Assembly: GCA_900552545.1 (NCBI GenBank) | Contig: USAL01000036.1 | Span: 1 to 15,444, forward strand | DNA length: 15,444 bases | Reading direction: 5' to 3' | DNA from: an uncultured Sutterella sp. | GTDB lineage: Bacteria; Pseudomonadota; Gammaproteobacteria; Burkholderiales; Burkholderiaceae_F | In this document: piece after piece, positions 14,963 to 15,444 of the stretch | Numbering within the stretch: position 1 is the first letter of the stretch | Layout: the number at the start of each line of letters is the position of its first letter | Notes under the pieces: generated by a model | Database searches by the model: none | The model's input: the letters and a program-made list of their open reading frames with translations, nothing else | Told to the model about the DNA's origin: nothing | Made by a program: the position numbers and the translations under genes

Positions 14963-14991
14963 CGGCATCTTAGTCGGGCAAGCTGATGCCG
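14963..14991. other. Inverted repeat between mnmA and engB
   Basis: CGGCATC (14963-14969) and GATGCCG (14985-14991) form a perfect 7-bp repeat with a 15-nt loop, overlapping the candidate engB -10 box. No T-run follows on either strand. It could be an operator or a weak end-of-mnmA structure. Confidence 0.35.
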
Positions 14992-15050
14992 GCGTTAAAG
15001 AGAATTGAACAAAATCAAGCGCGTCCGTCAAAGGGGCGCGCCCGGCGCCT

Positions 15051-15443
15051 TCAGGCGTTCTTGCTGTCTTCAGCGACTTCGTTTTGAATGACGTCGATAA
15101 AGCCCCCGCCCAGGCACACCTCTCCCGCGTAGAGTACGGCGCTCTGGCCGGGCGTCGCGGCCCACTGCGGTTCGGGGAAGGCAAGGTCGATTTCGCCGCC
15201 GTTCACGGCCCCTTCAGCAGCCTCGCGCACGGCGCAGATGCGGCAGCTGCCGTCGGGCGCGCGGTAGCGCGTCTTTACCGTGACGTGCGCATCGGGCGCG
15301 GGCGCATGGCCCGAGACCCAGCTCGTGTGCACGGCCGTGAGCGCGTCGGTCTTCAACCATGGGTGATCGTGCCCCTGCACGACCCAGAGCGTGTTGGAGG
15401 CAAGGTCCTTTCCGTCCGGTTCGATAACCTTAAATTCGATGAT
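15051..15443 (-). CDS. mnmA: tRNA-specific 2-thiouridylase MnmA, C-terminal part only
   Basis: The last 130 residues of a protein whose 5' end lies beyond the right edge; MnmA is normally about 360-370 residues. MnmA makes s2U34 in the wobble position of Lys, Glu and Gln tRNAs using ATP and relayed sulfur. Family C-terminal blocks are clear: NTLWVVQGHDHPWL, HVTVKTRYRAPDGSCRI, and TPGQSAVLYAGEVCLGGGFID near the end (beta-barrel domain that contacts the tRNA). The catalytic cysteines and PP-loop are outside the window, so activity cannot be judged. The frame enters at 15443. It runs in the same direction as engB, 140 bp upstream of it. Confidence 0.93.
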   Translation of the reverse strand: MIEFKVIEPDGKDLASNTLWVVQGHDHPWLKTDALTAVHTSWVSGHAPAPDAHVTVKTRYRAPDGSCRICAVREAAEGAVNGGEIDLAFPEPQWAATPGQSAVLYAGEVCLGGGFIDVIQNEVAEDSKNA

Positions 15444-15444
15444 C

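Noticed and set aside
15034..15041. GGCGCGCC palindrome between mnmA and engB
   Set aside because: A GC-only palindrome expected by chance in GC-rich DNA; no T-tract makes it a terminator.

Overview
The window is ordinary core chromosome of a GC-rich betaproteobacterium, most likely in Burkholderiales and plausibly close to the Sutterella/Parasutterella group. I infer this from gene order (lpxL-dapF; cobW-dksA-hslV-hslU; argB followed by a HAD phosphatase; engB-hemB) and from protein variants typical of the class: DksA without a full zinc finger, HslV with a short propeptide, and HemB with the DxALD metal site. No rRNA, tRNA, CRISPR array, insertion sequence or prophage is visible.

Layout. 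At the left edge a secreted TPR protein gene (minus, running off the window) is divergent from lpxL (lipid A acyltransferase). Then, on the plus strand, come dapF (lysine/peptidoglycan precursor), an rlmI-type 23S rRNA methyltransferase, a COG0523 (CobW-like) metal-chaperone GTPase, dksA (ppGpp co-regulator), hslV and hslU (ATP-dependent protease), argB (arginine synthesis) overlapped by a HAD phosphatase, and sppA (signal peptide peptidase). From 13164 to the end the strand switches: mnmA (partial, tRNA 2-thiolation), engB (ribosome-assembly GTPase) and hemB (haem synthesis) run leftward and meet sppA at a terminator region.

The genes are mostly housekeeping and largely separately transcribed, as shown by several good intrinsic terminators (after cobW, dksA, hslU, hemB and, unusually, between engB and hemB). 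Tight coupling is seen only in argB/HAD (11-nt overlap) and probably hslV/hslU (77-nt gap).

I found no convincing previously undescribed system. The items most worth a second look are non-coding: a long rod-like hairpin plus a three-copy 11-bp tandem repeat between hslU and argB; a structured 240-nt gap between the HAD gene and sppA; a terminator between dksA and hslV whose loop could supply the -35 box of the hslV promoter; a terminator hairpin built over the engB stop codon; and two intergenic hairpins sharing arm and flank sequences. At protein level, a COG0523 GTPase sits in the same window as two enzymes or regulators (DksA, HemB) in their zinc-independent forms.
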